64,000 bases of DNA from Trichobilharzia szidati (GCA_944472155.2 OX235271.1:26978977-27042976), one strand, 5' to 3'; positions 34,622 to 46,995 are shown, numbered from the stretch's first letter. Made by a program: numbers and translations. The notes: a model not told the origin generated them from the letters alone.

Positions 34622-35345
34622 TTATATTATTATTATTGTTTCCTTAAATTCCTAGAGGAACATAGGGCTTCAGCCGTGTGTCTCCATTGCGTTCGGTTCT
34701 CTACTAGAGTCTTTACCTGGCTGGCTCCAAGTCTGCCCACACGTTTTCTTCTCCTCTTCACATCACCTCCTCCAAGTCACCCTCACCCTTGCACTGACGA
34801 CCAACTCGCCGCTTCCCTTTCGGCTTCCACTCAAGCAATGGCTTGTCTAGTGATGTCACTTAATGGACTGTTTCCTCAGAGTATGGCCAGCCAATCCATC
34901 TCCATTTCTTCCTGCCTATTTGTTTCACAATCTGTTCCTGCTGTGTTGGTTCGCTCATTGCCAGAGATCTCTGTTGCTGATCTTTTCTGGCCGGCTGACC
35001 ATCTGATCTTGAGTGGTATTGAGCGAAGACAACTGTTAATGAAGGTTTGTAGTTTGTTTGAGATGCTCTTTATGACGCGCAGTGCAAGTCTCTGATCCGT
35101 ATAGTGAGTAGCACTGACTTCAAATCGGAGTTGAAAATTCGGATGTTTTTTTTGATGCTGAGTGCTGCTGACCTCCACACAGACTTGAGAGTAGTGAAAG
35201 CTTGTCTTGCTTTTCCGACCCTCGCTGATTTGATATCCTCGTCAGTTCTGTTCTCCTGTAGTTGAGACAGTGCTTCCCAGGTAGGTGGTAAAGGAGGTTG
35301 TTTCTTTCAGATTCCTCCCATTTATGCTGATCGTTTTCTAAATGG
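34622..35345 (-). mobile_element. RTE LINE, C-terminal part and 3' tail
   Basis: A close relative of the copy at 26605-27465: same C-terminal blocks (on the minus strand LRFEVSATHYTDQRLALRVI, QTFINSCLRSIPLKIRW), ending at the tail CCTCTAGGAATTTAAGG and AATAATAATA. It starts about 50 bp from the PLE end, so the two elements abut. Confidence 0.8.
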
Positions 35346-35883
35346 CCAGATGATGTGGCCAGCCCAGAACGATTTAATTAGCTGTTTGGTGTTTACATTA
35401 CTTTAATCTTGTGGCTAAGAAGCACTACAAGGTCATGTAAGTAGCGTGCAACTACTCATCTCAATCAATAAGTAGTATATATGGTGTTATGCATTTATTA
35501 TAAACATCATCATTCTAAGTGTTCTGTTAATGACAACGAAATGAACAACTACACATTTATTTCATTCATTACAAAGAAACCAGCATATTTGATCAATATC
35601 ATCAAATAGACACAGTTATCCATGGTTGTGACAGTCCGAATAAAAATCTTAACGAAATCGAAATTTGACCTACATATTTTATTAGAATTTCAGACATAAT
35701 TTGAACAGAAGTGTAGATAAACACACATAGACAAAAACAAATCAACAAGTCATGGTCAAATTATGTCTAGCATACTTACTATCGATACTACAACCACTAC
35801 GAAAGGACACTCAAAATATTGTAAGGAATTCATATGATTTCAAATCCCAAATAGAACACCGAGAAATTGATAAAGAAGACATT

Positions 35884-35884
<1 letters not shown>
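35346..35884. other. No gene recognised
   Basis: AT-rich spacer. Confidence 0.4.
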
Positions 35885-35939
<55 letters not shown>

Positions 35940-38260
35940 AATAATAATAATGATTTACTTTATTCCAAAAACAGTACTTGTGATACAGAATAGAATTTTC
36001 AGCATTAATCACAATATTGCATCTAATTTCCTCAAATTATAAATAAAATTAATCACATAGAAAATTTTTCTACATTTACAATAGGGTTAATATAAAAAAA
36101 ATAAAAACATGCAGCATATAAAATGGAAATAATAATAATGATAGGAGCTAAGGTAATGATAATAATACAAGTGGAAATTGCCGTCGGCTTGTTTCACACA
36201 GTATTGTCGATGCGGTATACAAATCCTTGCATAATTAAAAATATTGAATATGATGTTCTCTTTACTTGATATGGTGAGGGGAAAAACAAAGATTACAGCA
36301 GTCATAGAGATAAGTTGGTGTTTGCAGTTATGAAAGTGAAAACAAAGAATCAACAGGACCATAAATATAATAGAAATAATAAAAGTAAAACTTGAAGGTA
36401 TATAAGGATGGATGGAGGAGATTGTTTATTTACTAGATGAAAAAAGGTTAGTCAATTCTTGGCTGACGCTATTTTCATCACATAAAATACGTGCCAAGTA
36501 TGGTATCATAGAATTTTTATACTTAGACGTGCGAGCATACAGTTTTCTGAAGTTACTTCTTGTTCTACCTGAGGAGATGCAAGGTGAAAGCTGAGTGTGA
36601 AGTGGATGCTCCAAGTCAGACAAAATCCCTTTAGCAAATTTACTGCACGAAGTCAAATGCTTATCGACAACGACGTTAACTATGTAGTCCACTGGGACAC
36701 CACTCATCCTACTGACAGTCTTCAGCATTCTACGAATTGTGACATAGTCCTTTTTAAGCAAACCAGGAAAGAATAAGGGTGAACAATAAAGAAGAATAGG
36801 TAGGATGCAAGAGTTTATGAACTGTAAGAGGAGGGGTTGAGTTATACCCGCCTTAACTTCTTCTGAATGTCAAATGTCAGGCGGAATATTTTACTGGAGA
36901 TCGCTGAGACATGGGAAGACCAGGAGAGATCAGAAGAGAGAATAAGTCCAAGATACTTAATTTCTGATTTAATTCCTATATCATTGTCGTCAATCTTACA
37001 ACTGTCATAAGAATCGACGGCTTCTTTTAACTGTCGTTTACACCTTAAGCTGAAATTAACAGTTTGACATTTAGAAGGATTCAGTTTAAGACCGTTAGAC
37101 TCAGACCATTTACTGACTTCCGACAGAAAGCTATTTATTGTGGTACAATATTGTTTATCTGCTTACCACCAGTGATTTCCTTAAATAGTTTCCACATATT
37201 TGAAGCATTTTTGCAAGATATGAATTTCTGGTTATATATAACATTCAGCCTCTGCATTTCAGACTTGATAAGGAAGTTGGTTCTTTTCACACCACCTTTA
37301 TCTTTCATTTTATGTAGCTTTTCCTTTTCTCTACGAAGCTTTTTAAGTTGAGGGGAGGAGAAACGGTCGAATTTGACGAATAATGTTTCCTTTGGGCAGC
37401 AGATTTCAAAACAGAATTTCAGATAAGACGTAATATTAGAGATTGTGTCATCAAGTGAAACATCTTTAAGCAGATCCCATCTTGTGTCACTGAGCATTTT
37501 TCTAAGATATTGTACATTCTCATTTGAGTAACATCTGTGAACAACTTTCTTGGACAAGTTAAAGAAGGCTTTACTGTGTAACTTTCCGTAAACTTTGGGT
37601 AGAACTCGTACAATACAGTGATCAGAGTTTGAGAGTGGAGCTCTTTTACGAGCTTCTTATATTCCAGAATCATTTATGAATACTAAATCAAGCGAAGTAT
37701 CTTGTCGAGTTGGGAAGTTAACCACATTTTCATGACCCAGCAATGTAATAAAACTGTAGTCACTGCCGTTGAAGTCACCAGTTACTACAGACAAGGAGTT
37801 ACCAAACGAAGCAGTAGCAAAAATAGTGAATTCGTCAGCAAAGATCGATAGTTCTGAGGGACTGCAAGAAGGTGTGACATAGATATTTGTGACAAAAATG
37901 CAGTTATACTTAGATAAGTGTTTAGGTCGGCATTTAACAGTTATACAATCAATGTTGTCATTTGGGAATTTGAAGCAGACGTTGTTGGCAGTAGACCACT
38001 GAGAATTAATAAAAGTGGCCACACCTCCACCTCTCTTCTTCTTTGAGCTGCACCGGTCTTGTCTGTACATTGTAAAATCAGGTAAAGAGACCAAATTATC
38101 GTCATATGAATCGTGCAGCCAAGTTTCTTGAAGAGTAATTACAGCAGTGTTACAATATACATTTGAGTATAATAGAGAATGCAAATAATTAATCTTGTTT
38201 GGTAGAGATCTGCAATTTGTGCTCATAATGACAGGAACAGTCATCAAATGCATTGGAGTA
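35885..38260 (-). mobile_element. CR1-like LINE with internal RT deletion
   Basis: On the minus strand the endonuclease opens 37657-38253: VPVIMSTNCRSLPNKINYLH, ITLQETWL, RGGGVATFI, VVTGDFNGSDY and TRQDTSLDLVFIND. The linker follows (FSSPQLKKLRREKEKLHKMK, MWKLFKEITGGKQINN). At about 37130 it jumps straight to the RT end (SKWSESNGLKLNPSKCQTVN, YLGLILSSDLSWSSHV), then SPCISSGRTRSNFRKLYART and the 3' tail. The RT fingers, palm and catalytic motif are therefore missing. A frameshift lies near 37560. Confidence 0.82.
35887..35953 (+). repeat. (TAA)n microsatellite
   Basis: About 20 trinucleotide units with two TGA-type interruptions, sitting at the 3' end of the CR1-like LINE, whose tail is ATT-type on the minus strand. 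Confidence 0.9.
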
Positions 38261-38475
38261 CGCTTTAAAGCTCGTTGCCATCCACCATGAGGCTTTTTCC
38301 TAAGTTTGTTAGAAACGAGTTAATTAGCCGGTTGGAAACGTTTTAAATAACCGCGAGAGTAAACAATGCGATTAGGACACATAATTGAATGATTAAAATA
38401 AAATAAATACGAGGAAATAGATGCAATATATAGGATGGAAATTTTGGTAGCCCAAGATTTAAGCAGGCCGCCAAC

Positions 38476-40110
38476 AGTGATATTAACTATGATATTAACT
38501 CATTATATACTAGTATCCCTATTACCGAAAGTCTTGATATCATTTCCAGTCTACTAGAATTAGATACAACGCTATCACAAAGATGTCCACTGGATACCAG
38601 TGAAATAGTTAAGAGCTTAAAATTCTGTCTGGAAAGTAATTATTTTACATTTAAAGGGAGTTTAGATATACAGACAAATGGTGTTGCTATGGGCTCACCA
38701 GTCTCCCCAATAGTCTCCGACCTTTTCATGAATAAATTCGAAAATAACATCTTTTCAAGCATGCTCACTTCTAAAATATGGTTAAGATATGTAGTTGATA
38801 CTAAAACGAGGTCTACACAATTCATTCCTGGAGAAAATAAAATGTGTATCTCCCAGAATCCAGTTCACTTCGGGAACAGAATCAGACGTCGGTGAACTAC
38901 CATTTCTAGACTCCTTAAATAAGAGAAAGGGAAACGGACACTTTAGTATATCCATATTCAGGAAGAAAACCCACTCAAATAAATATTTAGACTTCAAATC
39001 ATCACACCCCATCAGAGCAAAGGTATCACTTGTTTCAGGTCTTTTTACACGAGCACACTCTTTGATAACGGATGAGAAAGAAAAAGAAGAAGAAATATCA
39101 AACATTACAGAGACTCTCAAACAAAACAACTACCTAAAGAACTTCATCAACAAAATCAGCACTGGCATTAATTATGTTCGAAAACGTATTACGAAAATAC
39201 GGACCTCAACAGTTGTCATTCCATATAGAGCAGAGATATCACGCGACATCAGAAGAGTATTCAAAAAGATCGACATCAGAGTTTTCTTCAAAACATCAGA
39301 CACACACTACAGAGAAACCTTGTCCATTTAAAAGACCGAATACCTAAAGATTCTCTATCTAATTGTGTCTACAAAATAAAATGCTTGGAATGTGATGCAA
39401 TATACATCGGACAAACATCTCGAGAAGTCAAAATCAGAAGAAATGAACACCGTAGAGCATCTGTTTGACCACCGAGAAATTCAATTGAACTGGAAAAACT
39501 TGAAAAATCATCAGCCAGCCATAGGTCTACGCTATAGAATCACGCCACAAAATTGATTTTGACAATATTGAAATAATCCAGAAAAACTTCAGAAATCACA
39601 AAGAACGTCTAATATCAGAAGCACTTCATATCAAGTGGAATCCAAATTGCCTGAATAGGAATGATGGAATAAAACAGAATCTGACCTGGTTACAACACCT
39701 CCCTCCCCTACCCCATGAAGTGGCAAAATCAACACGAATGTGATAAGCAAGTTCACTATGTAGACACACACTACTTTTCTAATTTTACAAACTGATCAAA
39801 TCCAACAATCTACACTTGGTTTTGTTATCTTTACACCAATTAACCAACATGAAAACGAAAAATGACCCCAGACTAACGAACGATGATCAAGTTGGTAAAC
39901 CTTATTTTGATATCATAACAGACGTACTATTACCTTTGTTATTCGGTTTAGTGATCTTCATTGGTATTTTAACTTTCAACATGTCCCTTTAACTTGACCT
40001 AAGTCTACTTTCTCACCTCCTAACTCTTTGTTATATATATGCTTAGATTTTGTAAATAATAATAATAATACTTTGATAAAGCTATTAGCAGCATTAAATA
40101 GCGAAACGTC
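38476..40110 (+). mobile_element. Penelope-like element, RT to tail
   Basis: The plus strand encodes RT motif A (INSLYTSIPITESLD), motif B (NGVAMGSPVSPIVSDLFMNK), motif C as WLRYVVDTK, then (frameshift near 38795) GELPFLDSLNKRKGNGHFSI, HPIRAKVSLVSGLFTRAHSL and VVIPYRAEI, and (frameshift near 39330) the GIY-YIG part CVYKIKCLECDAIYIGQTSR. The catalytic YxDD reads YVVD, so its first Asp is lost. The tail runs to a hammerhead-like stem-loop at 40073-40107. This is the most complete PLE in the window, but it is dead. Confidence 0.85.
40073..40107 (+). ncRNA. Hammerhead-like motif at PLE end
   Basis: TTGATAA, an extra A, a 6-bp stem GCTATT/AATAGC with a 10-base loop, then GAAAC and GTC. The layout equals that at 31018-31051, with two changes in the CUGANGA part. 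Confidence 0.4.
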
Positions 40111-40440
40111 AGTAAAAGCAGCGATATCGTTTTGTTTTTCATCCATTGGGAAATACAAAAACCTTTATTATAATGAATATCATGTACTGAATGCCCAAAT
40201 TTTTTCAAACCGTTAAAAGTGAACTTGGTTTGGACATCTATATGATTAGCATCCTTGTTGAAAGACTATGCTTAAAAAGAATTCATATAAATGAAAGCCA
40301 GATTTTGATTGTTAAAGCTGATTTATCTGTAATAATTACTCGGTAGGTTCGTTAATAAATTCGCAAACACCAACTGGTAGTGAGAAGAAACGATACTTCA
40401 TCCTTGGTCTCAATGCATGTAGACAACTGACGGAACAATT

Positions 40441-40790
40441 ATAATAATAGCTTTATTCAGGACAAAATGATTGCGTAATGTGCAGGATTCTCTTTACGTA
40501 ATTTATTGCATAATGTTTTCTCCTCATTCAGGATCTTCAAGTTATATAAAAATCTACAGTATATCATGTGACGCAATGCTGTCCGGTGTGAAGCATAGTC
40601 TAATCGCACACGATATTTTCCCTTTCTTCCCTGAGGAATGCTCACTGGTTGTGTGAAAGTCAGTGAAAAGTGTGCGCAGGTACATTTCGTGGCAAAGATA
40701 AACAGTAGCGGCGATCCAAGAGGAACGAACATATTGATAACTCTGAAACGATCAGTCCCTCTCAAAAACCAAGTCTGGATCACTAATCCA
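40441..40790 (-). repeat. Possible LINE 3' end
   Basis: A minus-strand frame (ending LNEEKTLCNKLRKENPAHYA) is followed by GTCCTGAATAAAGCTATTAT, an AATAAA-plus-ATT ending like that of the CR1-like LINEs. The class is uncertain. Confidence 0.3.
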
Positions 40791-41083
40791 ACCCTAATTT
40801 ACCCTTAAACTAACCATAGGCTATCAATTACCTAACCCAAATCCTCACCTTCCTTAAAGTGACTCTTAACTAACTAGACAGCCTTATCAATATTCTTACA
40901 CTTCTTTTGTCATTTTATCTAGTTTCACTAACTGGCTTTGCTTTTGCGTTTCAAAGTAATTAGTGCGTTCGTTCCCTTCCAACTCTATTCTTTAACTTGG
41001 CCTATTTTATGAATCAGTAACACCACAGAATGCCTACAACAATGAGAATTAGAGAAAATACGATACATTGTGTCGGGTGGAAA

Positions 41084-41287
41084 CTAAGGTAGCCTAGTGA
41101 TCCAAGTGGGCCGACAGTTTACGACAATGATGGGGAAGATCTGTAACTTGGGTGGGTATGTTTTTAGTGTCATCATGTTCACTGAGTTAAATGGTTTCAT
41201 TGTGAAGATTTCATTGTCTTCCTTGGGAACATCTTCAGCTCTTGCTTCATTATGAAGTATAAAGACACTTATGAACACAACTATCAT
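41084..41287 (-). CDS. Candidate small secreted peptide or first exon
   Basis: The minus-strand ATG at 41287 opens a 67-codon frame that starts like a signal peptide (MIVVFISVFILHNEARA, then EDVPKEDNE), with a likely cleavage after ARA. Flukes have many micro-exon genes whose first exon encodes a signal peptide, and a possible donor (TCA, GTGAAC) follows PFN. No partner exon was found and I recognise no family, so a chance frame remains quite possible. Confidence 0.25.
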   Translation of the reverse strand: MIVVFISVFILHNEARAEDVPKEDNEIFTMKPFNSVNMMTLKTYPPKLQIFPIIVVNCRPTWITRLP

Positions 41288-41544
41288 CAAGAGAATATTA
41301 TTACCTGACGCTGTTGAAACTCAAAGAAACCGAGAGAATTTTAAGAAGCATGACACTTAAAGGAAGCTACAATCGTACGGACACAGAAACAGATCCAATC
41401 TAAATAGAGGGGAGAATACTCATTCCTTAAGCAGCTGGAGAGAAATCAACCAAATAGATTATTGGTCAAGGACAAGAGATGTTACAAAGAAGGATTACCT
41501 GGAAGTGATGCAACAAAATGGCAGAGCAAGCGATTTTGTTTTCA

Positions 41545-41755
41545 CTCCTTCACGTTCCCAGTGGAACATAGGGCTTCAAGCTAGAGGCTTGAAGTTTCAG
41601 TAGCAGTGTTTATTTTTACAGGATGGGGTTGCTAGCCTTATGCTCAACCTTTCCTCTTTACCAGCTTTATTACTGGCTTAGCGTCGGCCGGGTATCGAAC
41701 TCCGGACCATGCACATGGTCAGCGGGCATCCTAACAGCTGTGCCACCGACGCACA
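41545..41755 (-). repeat. tRNA-Glu-like SINE with RTE-type tail
   Basis: On the minus strand: a head with GCGTCGGTGGCACAGCTGTT and a B box, then GGTAAAGAGGAAAGGTTGAG, TTCAAGCCTCTAGCTTGAAG (a hairpin), and the tail CCCTATGTTCCACTGGGAAC. The tail copies the 3' end of the RTE LINEs in this window. The copy at 53735-53980 is the same. Confidence 0.75.
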
Positions 41756-42084
41756 AGTGATCATACGGTATGAAATCTCTCTCCTTGATCACCAGTAGAA
41801 AAAGGATCGACTGCAGGAGATAACAGCGTCTAGATAAGCATGCAACTAGAAAAGACACCTCACTTCTACCTCTTAATGAGATTAGCGCTGGAGATGTCAT
41901 CAAACCTATTCATGAAAGAAAGCCCATGAAGAAATAACACAGATCGAAGGATGCTGAATATTATCCATATTTATCTTGAGTCGTATTAGATATAATTAGT
42001 GTGTGATTCAATTCTATGGTAAATGAACAGTGGTCAGGTACCATCACATATGTTAAACAGTAGTATTACTTATTATATATTATT

Positions 42085-42440
42085 ATACCCTTGAGTTCCA
42101 GCAGCATGCATCTGTTTCACCCTGTTCTCTACAGTCCTCCTCCCCTTGTTCTGACATTTCCCATTAGTTCTCATTTCCTCCTCATACGATGTCTTTCATG
42201 TCACTTTCGAAAGTCCAACGTATCGTTTCCCACTCAAATTCCACTCTAGGCGTTAACGCGTGACTTCACACAAAAGTCTCATCAACGTGTGTCCGATTCA
42301 TCTTCATTTTCTTCTGCATATTTCTCGGTCACTTGTTTGCCACAGTTGCTTGTTGACAATCCTTTCTGGCCATCTAATCTTCACTATGCAGCCAGTAAAG
42401 GCAAATGCTGACGAAGGCTTGCAGTAATCTACTGGAAATA
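42085..42440 (-). mobile_element. RTE 3' end, decayed
   Basis: On the plus strand it reads TTGAGTTCCAGCAGCATGCA, TTCACCCTGTTCTCTACAG and CTTTCTGGCCATCTAATCTT, which follow the RTE C-terminal part in reverse. It forms a head-to-head pair with the plus-strand copy next to it. Confidence 0.65.
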
Positions 42441-42444
42441 CTTG

Positions 42445-43300
42445 CGGTGGAATGCAGCAAGGTATATCACCGACTAGAAAACTGGGGAACATATAAACTA
42501 CACGAGGTGAAAACCACGAAATTGGCAGAGGAAGCACCAGAGACATGACTTCAACAAGTGAATATAAAGAAAACGGAGGTGATGAAAATCACCAACAAAC
42601 AACACTACGGAGCACCAATCACTATCAACGGAAGAAATTTTTAAAAAATCATTCCTTTCACTTATCTACGCAACGTTGTTTCAACTACAGGCGGTCAGCA
42701 CACATCAGGATATCATAACTGGCCAGAATCAGATAGGCGAGACAGAACTTCGTCACTCAGTGAGGATATCTGCTTCACTCAGCAGAAATAATAAAATTCC
42801 GATTTTCAACATCGATGTCAAGTCACTCAGTCAGTCACGTCTTCTGTATGGCTCAGAAACTCGGCTCGAACACCACCGAAAGAATATCCAACAGACTACT
42901 GCAGAATGTCATCAACCAGTGTGTTCGCTGGCTCCATACTGAAGATTACAGCATGGCTGGTCAGAATGAATTAGCAACAAGAAACTCTGGGAGAGAACCA
43001 GTCAACAACATATTGCTCAGCAAATATGCAGAAAGAAATAGAGATGGACTGAATACACCCTGAAAAGTCTATTGAGTAACATCTCATGCCGGACCATCGC
43101 TCAAGTGGAACTCAGGTAGAAAACGACGAGTTGGGCGTGGCTCTGAAGTTGACATGGACGGGATCGCGTGAAGAAAAAGATGGAAGCTTATAGGCAATCG
43201 TGGCGCCAGCTAAAGAGGACTTCAGAGAACAAGACAAAATGGAGATGTTCTTTTGTGAATCCCCATGTTCCATTTGGAAGCCAAGGGAACAATAAAAATA
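42445..43300 (+). mobile_element. RTE C-terminal part and 3' tail, decayed
   Basis: Plus-strand pieces read YGAPITINGRNF, PFTYLRNVVSTTGG, VFAGSILKI and ANMQKEIEMD, ending CCCCATGTTCCATTTGGAAG and CAATAAAAATAA. Many stops. Confidence 0.7.
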
Positions 43301-43324
43301 ATCAGATCGATGTATCAATCAATT

Positions 43325-44610
43325 TATATTTATTTATTGTTCCCTTGGATTCCTAGTGGAACATAGGGCTTCAACTGCACGCCTCCACTTGCTTCTGTCT
43401 TCTGCTGTACTTTTCACCTGCATCCATGTTAGTCCATACTGTTCCAACTCCTCTTCACATGACCTCCCCCATGTCACCCTTGGACGTCCAACTCGCCGCT
43501 TCCCTTTCGGGTTCCACTCTAGCGTTGGCCTGACGCGCGATGTCACCCAACGGCCTCCTCTGCTCAGCGAGTGTCCAATCCATCTCCACTCTCTCCTGCA
43601 TATTTGTTGAGCGATTGGTTCTTGTTTTGTTTGTTTGTTCCCATAGTTTCTTGTTGGTGATTCTTTCCGGCGGCCATCTGATCTTCAGTATAGAGCCAGC
43701 GAAGACAGTTGTTGATAAAGGTCTGCAACAGGCTGTTGGAAATATTCTTTGTGACACACTGGCCAAGTTTCTGATCCATCCGTTTGTACTGAAAATCCGA
43801 ATTTTGTCGTTGATGCAGGCTGAGTGACGAAGATTTCCAGATTGATTTCAGGTTGATGAATGTGTTTCTCACCTTCCCGATTCTCGCTCGATTTGACATC
43901 CTCGTCCGTTCCTCCTGTAGTTGGGACAATGCTCTCTAGATAGGTGAATGAAGTAACCTCTTTCAAATCCCACCCGTTGATGGTGATTGGCGCTGGATGT
44001 TGCTGTTGTTGTTTTTGTTGCTTGGTTATTTTCATAACCTCCACCTTGTCTATGTTCACCTGGAGTCCTGTCTTTGCTGCCAGCCTCTTCGACCAGTTTG
44101 TCGGTTTTCGCTTGTAAGTCTTCGATTTTGTGTGACATCAAACATAAATCATCCACGCGCGAAATCCAGGTCTTCTAGATTCTTCACGTCGGTCCAGGAT
44201 ATCTCTGTCTTCTCGTTTCCCACTGTCTGACGCATAATCCAGTTCACCACAATTAGGAATATCATTGGTAATAATAAGCACCCTTGTCTGACTCCTGTGT
44301 TTACTCCAAACGCCTCGCTGAGTTTTCCGTTGTGGATCACTTGACATGTACCGTTGTCGTACGGCTGTTGAATAAGTTTGATGAATATTTGGGGTACGTC
44401 GTAGTACTCGAGTAGTTTCCAAAATACTTCGCGGTCAACGCTGTGGAAGGCCTTCTCAAAGTGTATAAAGTTGAGGTAGAGGTTTGATTGCCATTCCATG
44501 CTTTGTTCGATGATGATGAGTCGAGTTGCAATTTGATCAGAACCTGATTTGCCTTTCCTGAATCCAGCTTGTTCTGGTCGGAATTCTGCATCCGACTGTA
44601 TCAATTACGC
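43325..44610 (-). mobile_element. RTE LINE, RT to 3' tail, FADD frameshift
   Basis: On the minus strand: RPEQAGFRKGKSGSDQIAT, YLNFIHFEKAFHSVDREVFW, VRQGCLLLPMIFLIVVNWIM and DVKNLEDLDFA. A 4-base insertion at 44151-44162 breaks the FADD catalytic motif. Then, in a new frame, DDLCLMSHKIEDLQAKTDKL, a Gln-rich spacer, HPAPITINGWDLKEVTSFTY, GQCVTKNISNSLLQTFINNC and the tail. The same lesion occurs at 50.5 and 61.3 kb. Confidence 0.85.
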
Positions 44611-45194
44611 TTGGAGTTAAATATTATGTTATACGATAATCACTGAAATTATTTGCAGCAAAGTATAAAAGCATATCAATGAAAAAAAATCACACAGAAT
44701 AATTCAATGAATTACAGCTTTGTTCTACTACAAAGCTGTAGAAATACAGAAGAGATTTTGTATTAAGGATAAAAAGCCAATAATTTACCAGCTGCCTAAA
44801 AGAAGCATACAAAGCTGAATCCTTCAAAGTTCAACAGTTGTCTTTGTACATGTGAACACTACATCAAGTCATTCAATTGACTTGAATTTCATAAACTAGA
44901 ACTGTTCAAAAGCCCCTTAAACAACACATGTTTACTCTATAAACATTTTTGGCATATACTTGGAAAGTCAATATAACGGTGACAAAAAAAACGATGTTCG
45001 ATTGTTGAACTTGATTGTGAATGCAATAGAAGTCAAATATTAACATGTCAATGAGGTGATAATTAACAATTGAAGGGTAAAAGTGTTTGCAAAATTAAAC
45101 AAGTGATTTGCATGATTTCGGCAAATTGAGAGTAGTAATTAAGAAATAAGTGAGTGTTCAAATAGATTGCGTAATAGACAATTCAAGACTATTA
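44611..45194. other. No gene recognised
   Basis: AT-rich spacer between two minus-strand RTE copies. Confidence 0.4.
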
Positions 45195-46215
45195 TATTAT
45201 TATTGTTTCCTTTAATTCCTAGAGGAACATAGGGCTTCAGCCGTGCGTCTCCATAGCCTTCGGTTCTCTGCTACAGTCTTCACCTGGCTCCATGTCTGCC
45301 CACACGTTTTCATCTCCTCTTCACATCACCTCCTCGAAGTCACCCTCACCCTTGCACTCACGACCAACTCGCCGCTTCCCTTTCGGCCGGGTTCCACTCG
45401 AGCAATGGCTTGTCTAGTGACGTCACTTGATGGTTTCCTCAGAGTATGGCCAGCCAATCCATCTCCATTTCTTCCTGCCTATTTGTTTCACAATCGGTTC
45501 CTACTGTGTTGGTTCGCTCCCAGAGATCCCACCCTGTTGCTGATCTTTTCTGGCCGGCCATCTGATCTTGAGTGGTATTGAGCAAAGACAACTGGTAATG
45601 AAGGTCTTCAGTTTGTTTGTGATGCTCATTATGACGCGCAGTGCAAGTCTCTCATCCGTATAGTGAGTAGCACTGATTGACTTCACGTTGGAGTTGAAAA
45701 TCCGGATCTTATTTTTGATGCTGAGTGCTGTTGAACTCCACACAGACTTGAGAGTAGTGAAAGCTTGTCTTGCTTTCCCGATTCTTGCTTTGATATCCTC
45801 GTCAGTTCCATCCGCCTGTGGTTGAAACGATGCTTCCCAGGTATGTTGTTTCTTTCAGGTTCCTCCCATTTATGCTGGCTGATTGTTGTCTGTTGTTGGT
45901 GTTGCCCAGGAATCTTCATCACCTCTGTTTTCTCTATATTCACTTGAACTCCTATCTTCCCTGGATGCTTCTTCTGCCAACTTGTTGCTTTTCGCTTGCA
46001 TATCTTCCAGTTTGTGTGAAATCAGACATATATCATCAGGGAAGTCCAGATCCTCCGAGTTTTTTGTATGAGTCCATTTTATGCCTATTTCCTAATCGCC
46101 TCGTGTTTGTCACATTATCCAATCTACTGCAATCAGGAAAATCATTGGTGATAGTAGGCAGCCAGCTTGTCTTACTCCTGTCCTCACTTCGAAGGATTCC
46201 GTAAGTTTCAAGATG
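45195..46215 (-). mobile_element. RTE LINE, RT end to 3' tail
   Basis: On the minus strand it begins at LTESFEVRTGVRQAGCLLSP and MIFLIAVDWIM, passes the FADD region (damaged differently: TCATCAGGGAAGTC on the plus strand), continues through NIEKTEVMKIPGQHQQQT and KWEEPERNN, and ends at the AATAATAATA-type tail. It is a sister of the copies at 26.6 and 34.6 kb. Confidence 0.8.
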
Positions 46216-46234
46216 AAGTAATCAAAATGATAAA

Positions 46235-46995
46235 ATAATAAGGGGTCGGAGGGGGGGGGGAGAATCGTTAGTTTTGTACATTCATGTAATGATGGCCAAG
46301 GTAAGGAAACAGGGTTGTACGAATTTCTTCTGAACACAAGTCTGACTTCTTCACGAAGATTCCAACAGCTTTAGCTGTATGTAGAGGAATGAACTCGTGA
46401 AGTAAAATTGATATTAGTCGGAATGACACAGTTAAGTTGAAATGCCTCGTTAAAATGAACCTTACTTTAAATGCAAACTAGTTAGTAATTAGTGTCATGC
46501 GTCTAGTCGTTTGTTTGATGCAGACTGAATTCCCTCGGTCAATTATGCAATGAGGCTGACCATCACTGGATGCATGACACTAGTTAATTACTATCCAGTG
46601 TCCAATCAAGTTATCCAATACAGTCAGTCCTACAGGAAGTCGATCGCGAGTCCGAATAGCTCAGTGTAGTGATATCTCAGAGTGCAGTGCTGCAGGACAC
46701 TAGTTTGGTTCTCAGAAGGGACAGGAGTTCCTTCAAGATTACAGATAAACCTTGCTGACTGGTGAGTGCCAACAAGCACGAAACCTAGGTCCAAGGCTTC
46801 CTAACGATTGCACCCAACCATCTGTTAACATCAACTTTATGGTCACTATTTATAAGGTGTGATAAAAGCAGAGCTATGAATAGGTCTTTTGTTTGTCCCT
46901 TACTTAACCGTGTAGGGCGATTTTGAGATGTGTGATGATGAATATACCTAAGTGTACGCCCAGTGTAACTAACTCCAATCACTTCTGTTGTATAT
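46235..46995 (-). mobile_element. Penelope-like endonuclease relic, two pieces
   Basis: The minus strand at 46787-46995 reads VIGVSYTGRTLRYIHHHTSQ and HLINSDHKVD (GIY-YIG). At 46255-46420 it reads PLHTAKAVGIFVKKSDLCSE (PLE C-terminal AEALAI...PDLCTQ). About 360 bp between them do not fit the PLE and may be an insertion; a weak tRNA-like stretch (TCCGAATAGCTCAGTGTAGT) lies at 46651-46670. Confidence 0.55.

Noticed and set aside
34676..35095. Plus-strand open frame of 139 codons
   Set aside because: Antisense shadow of the RTE C-terminal part.
35830..36012. Tyr/His-rich peptide on the minus strand
   Set aside because: It is translation of the (TAA)n microsatellite at a LINE tail.
45818..46204. 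Plus-strand open frame of 128 codons
   Set aside because: Antisense shadow of a minus-strand RTE copy.
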